Notes under the pieces: model-generated | Told to the model about the DNA's origin: nothing | Databases searched by the model: none | The model's input: the letters and a program-made list of their open reading frames with translations, nothing else | Translations under genes and position numbers: made by a program | Shown: positions 62,663 to 64,000 of the stretch, piece after piece | How the letters are laid out: each line of letters begins with the position of its first letter | How positions within the stretch are numbered: position 1 is the stretch's first letter | Assembly: GCF_019393635.1 (NCBI RefSeq) | Contig: NC_057863.1 | Span: 1,118,501 to 1,182,500 of the forward strand | Length of the DNA: 64,000 nt | DNA from: Dromiciops gliroides | Lineage: Eukaryota; Chordata; Mammalia; Microbiotheria; Microbiotheriidae | Direction: 5' to 3'

Positions 62663-63824
62663 TTAACTTTCCATGAAATGCTTGGGATTCAGCCTGCAGG
62701 AACTATAGGAACACTATTACAAGATGCTTTTCACACAAATAAAGACAGATGTAAACAACTGGAGGCATATTAATTGCTTATGGGTAAATTGAGGTAATAT
62801 CATAAAAATGAAATTCTACCCAAATCAATTTATTTATTCAGTGCTATACCAACCAAACTATCAAAAGAGTATTTTATAGAGCTGGAAAAAAACATAAAAT
62901 TTATCTGGAAGAAGAAAATGTCAAGAATATCCAAAAAAGTGAAGAATGGTGGTCAGGTCACACCAGATCTCAAACTGTATTACAAAGTGATAATCATCAA
63001 AACAATCTGGTACTATCTAAGAAAGAGAGCAGTGCTTTACGTGGTGGCAAAGAATTGGAAGTTGAGGGGGTGCCCATCAATTGGGGAATGGCTGGACAAG
63101 TTGTGGTATATGAATACAATGGAATACTATTGTGCTATAAGAAACGATGAGCAGGAGGAGTTCAGAGAAACCTGGAGGGTCTTGCGTGGGCTGATGATGA
63201 GTGAGATGAGCAGAACTACAAGAACTTTCTACACAGTAACATCAACATTGAGTGTTGTGATCTACTGTGATGGACTATATTCTTCTCACCAATGCAATGG
63301 CACAGAAGTGTTCCAGGGAACTCGTGATGGAAGAGGATCTCCAAATCCAGGGGAAAAAAAAAAAAAAGAACTGTGGAGTATAGATGCTAAATGAACCATA
63401 CTATTTCTTTTGTTTTTGATGCTGTTGTTTTTTTTCTATTTTGAGGTTTTCCATCATTGCTCTGATTTTTTTCTCTTATAACATGACTAATGCAGAAATA
63501 GGATTAATGTTATTATGTGTGTGTGTGTGTATATATATATATCCTATATCAGATTACCTGCTGTCTAGGGGAGGGGGGAGGGAGGGGAGGGAGGGAGAAA
63601 AATCTGAAATTGTAAAGCTTGTATAAACAAAAGTTGAGAACTATCTTTACATGTAACGGAAAAAAATAAAATACTTTATTAATTAAAAAAAAAGCAGTGG
63701 ATCAGTGGAATAGATTAGGTACACAAGAGACAGTGGTAAATGACCATAGTAATCTAGTGTTTGATAAACCTAAAGATTCAAGCTTTGGAGGCAAGAACTC
63801 ACCATTTGATCAAAGCTGCTGGGA
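62663..63824 (+). mobile_element. L1 ORF2 fragment, interrupted
   Basis: L1 ORF2 text: IYLFSAIPTKLSKEYFIELE, then VTPDLKLYYKVIIIKTIWYY, up to about 63028. It resumes at about 63691 with DQWNRLGTQETVVNDHSNLV. The two parts are contiguous in L1 and are split by the insertion at 63029-63690. Confidence 0.88.
63029..63690 (+). mobile_element. L1 3' end inserted into the older L1
   Basis: ORF2 end ([20 protein letters not shown], then WYMNTMEYYCAIRNDEQEEF), a 3' UTR with a TG/TA microsatellite (63516-63543) and a poly-A tail. AGCAGTG occurs at both borders. Confidence 0.88.
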
Positions 63825-63983
63825 GGGGGCAGCTAGGTGGCGCAGTGGATAGATAGAGCACCGGCCCTGGAGTCAGGAGTACCTGAGTTCAAATCTGGCC
63901 TCAGACACTTAACACTTACTAGCTGTGTGACTCTGGGCAAGTCACTTAACCCCCATTGCCTCACTAAAAAAAACAACAACAAA
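63825..63983 (+). mobile_element. CORE-SINE (WSINE/MAR1 type)
   Basis: Near-complete copy inside the L1 fragment; perfect duplication AAAGCTGCTGGGA at 63812-63824 and 63984-63996. Confidence 0.95.
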
Positions 63984-64000
63984 AAAGCTGCTGGGAAGGG

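Noticed and set aside
63825-63900. tRNA-like heads of the SINEs considered as tRNA genes
   Set aside because: They have only degenerate promoter boxes, no proper cloverleaf, and occur in many copies with A-tails and duplications.

Overview
The window is mammalian genomic DNA, almost certainly from a marsupial. It carries many copies of a tRNA-headed CORE-SINE of the marsupial WSINE/MAR1 kind, often still flanked by target-site duplications. It also holds 3' ends of marsupial-type L1 and older L2 and MIR debris. The gene order NCBP3 - ITGAE with HASPIN inside ITGAE matches human chromosome 17p13.2, so this is a conserved therian block. The species cannot be fixed from the sequence. Comparisons with human proteins below are from memory of those sequences, not from an alignment program.

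Layout. (1) 590-7208, plus strand: the last nine coding exons of NCBP3, a nuclear cap-binding and mRNP protein. They encode 461 codons from the end of the RRM-like domain to the stop; the 5' part of the gene lies left of the window. (2) About 7.7-18.9 kb: an intergenic region of SINEs, L1 and L2 fragments, a short interstitial telomere-like repeat, a CpG-rich patch near 16.1-17.6 kb, and CA/CT and TG/TCTG microsatellites just upstream of ITGAE. (3) 18945-60595, plus strand: a complete ITGAE gene (integrin alpha-E, CD103) in 31 coding exons. Every splice phase matches and the exons sum to 1181 codons plus a stop. Intron 1 is about 13.5 kb and holds a 1.1-kb purine-strand minisatellite, two related solo LTRs and an L1 broken up by younger insertions. 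(4) 54846-56976, minus strand: HASPIN, the histone H3-Thr3 kinase, as a single-exon gene inside ITGAE intron 26 with a CpG-island promoter. In this sequence its N-terminal frame and its kinase frame are offset by one base, most simply at a C8 run. (5) 60.6-64.0 kb: the ITGAE 3' region, then stacked L1 3' ends, including one L1 inserted into an older L1 ORF2.

The genes are functionally unrelated neighbours: mRNA cap binding and export (NCBP3), epithelial retention of T cells through E-cadherin (ITGAE with beta-7), and mitotic histone phosphorylation (HASPIN). The nested, antisense, CpG-island-driven HASPIN inside ITGAE is the architectural highlight. I found no bacterial or mobile system and no CRISPR array. 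I found no clearly new coding gene, and I state that plainly.
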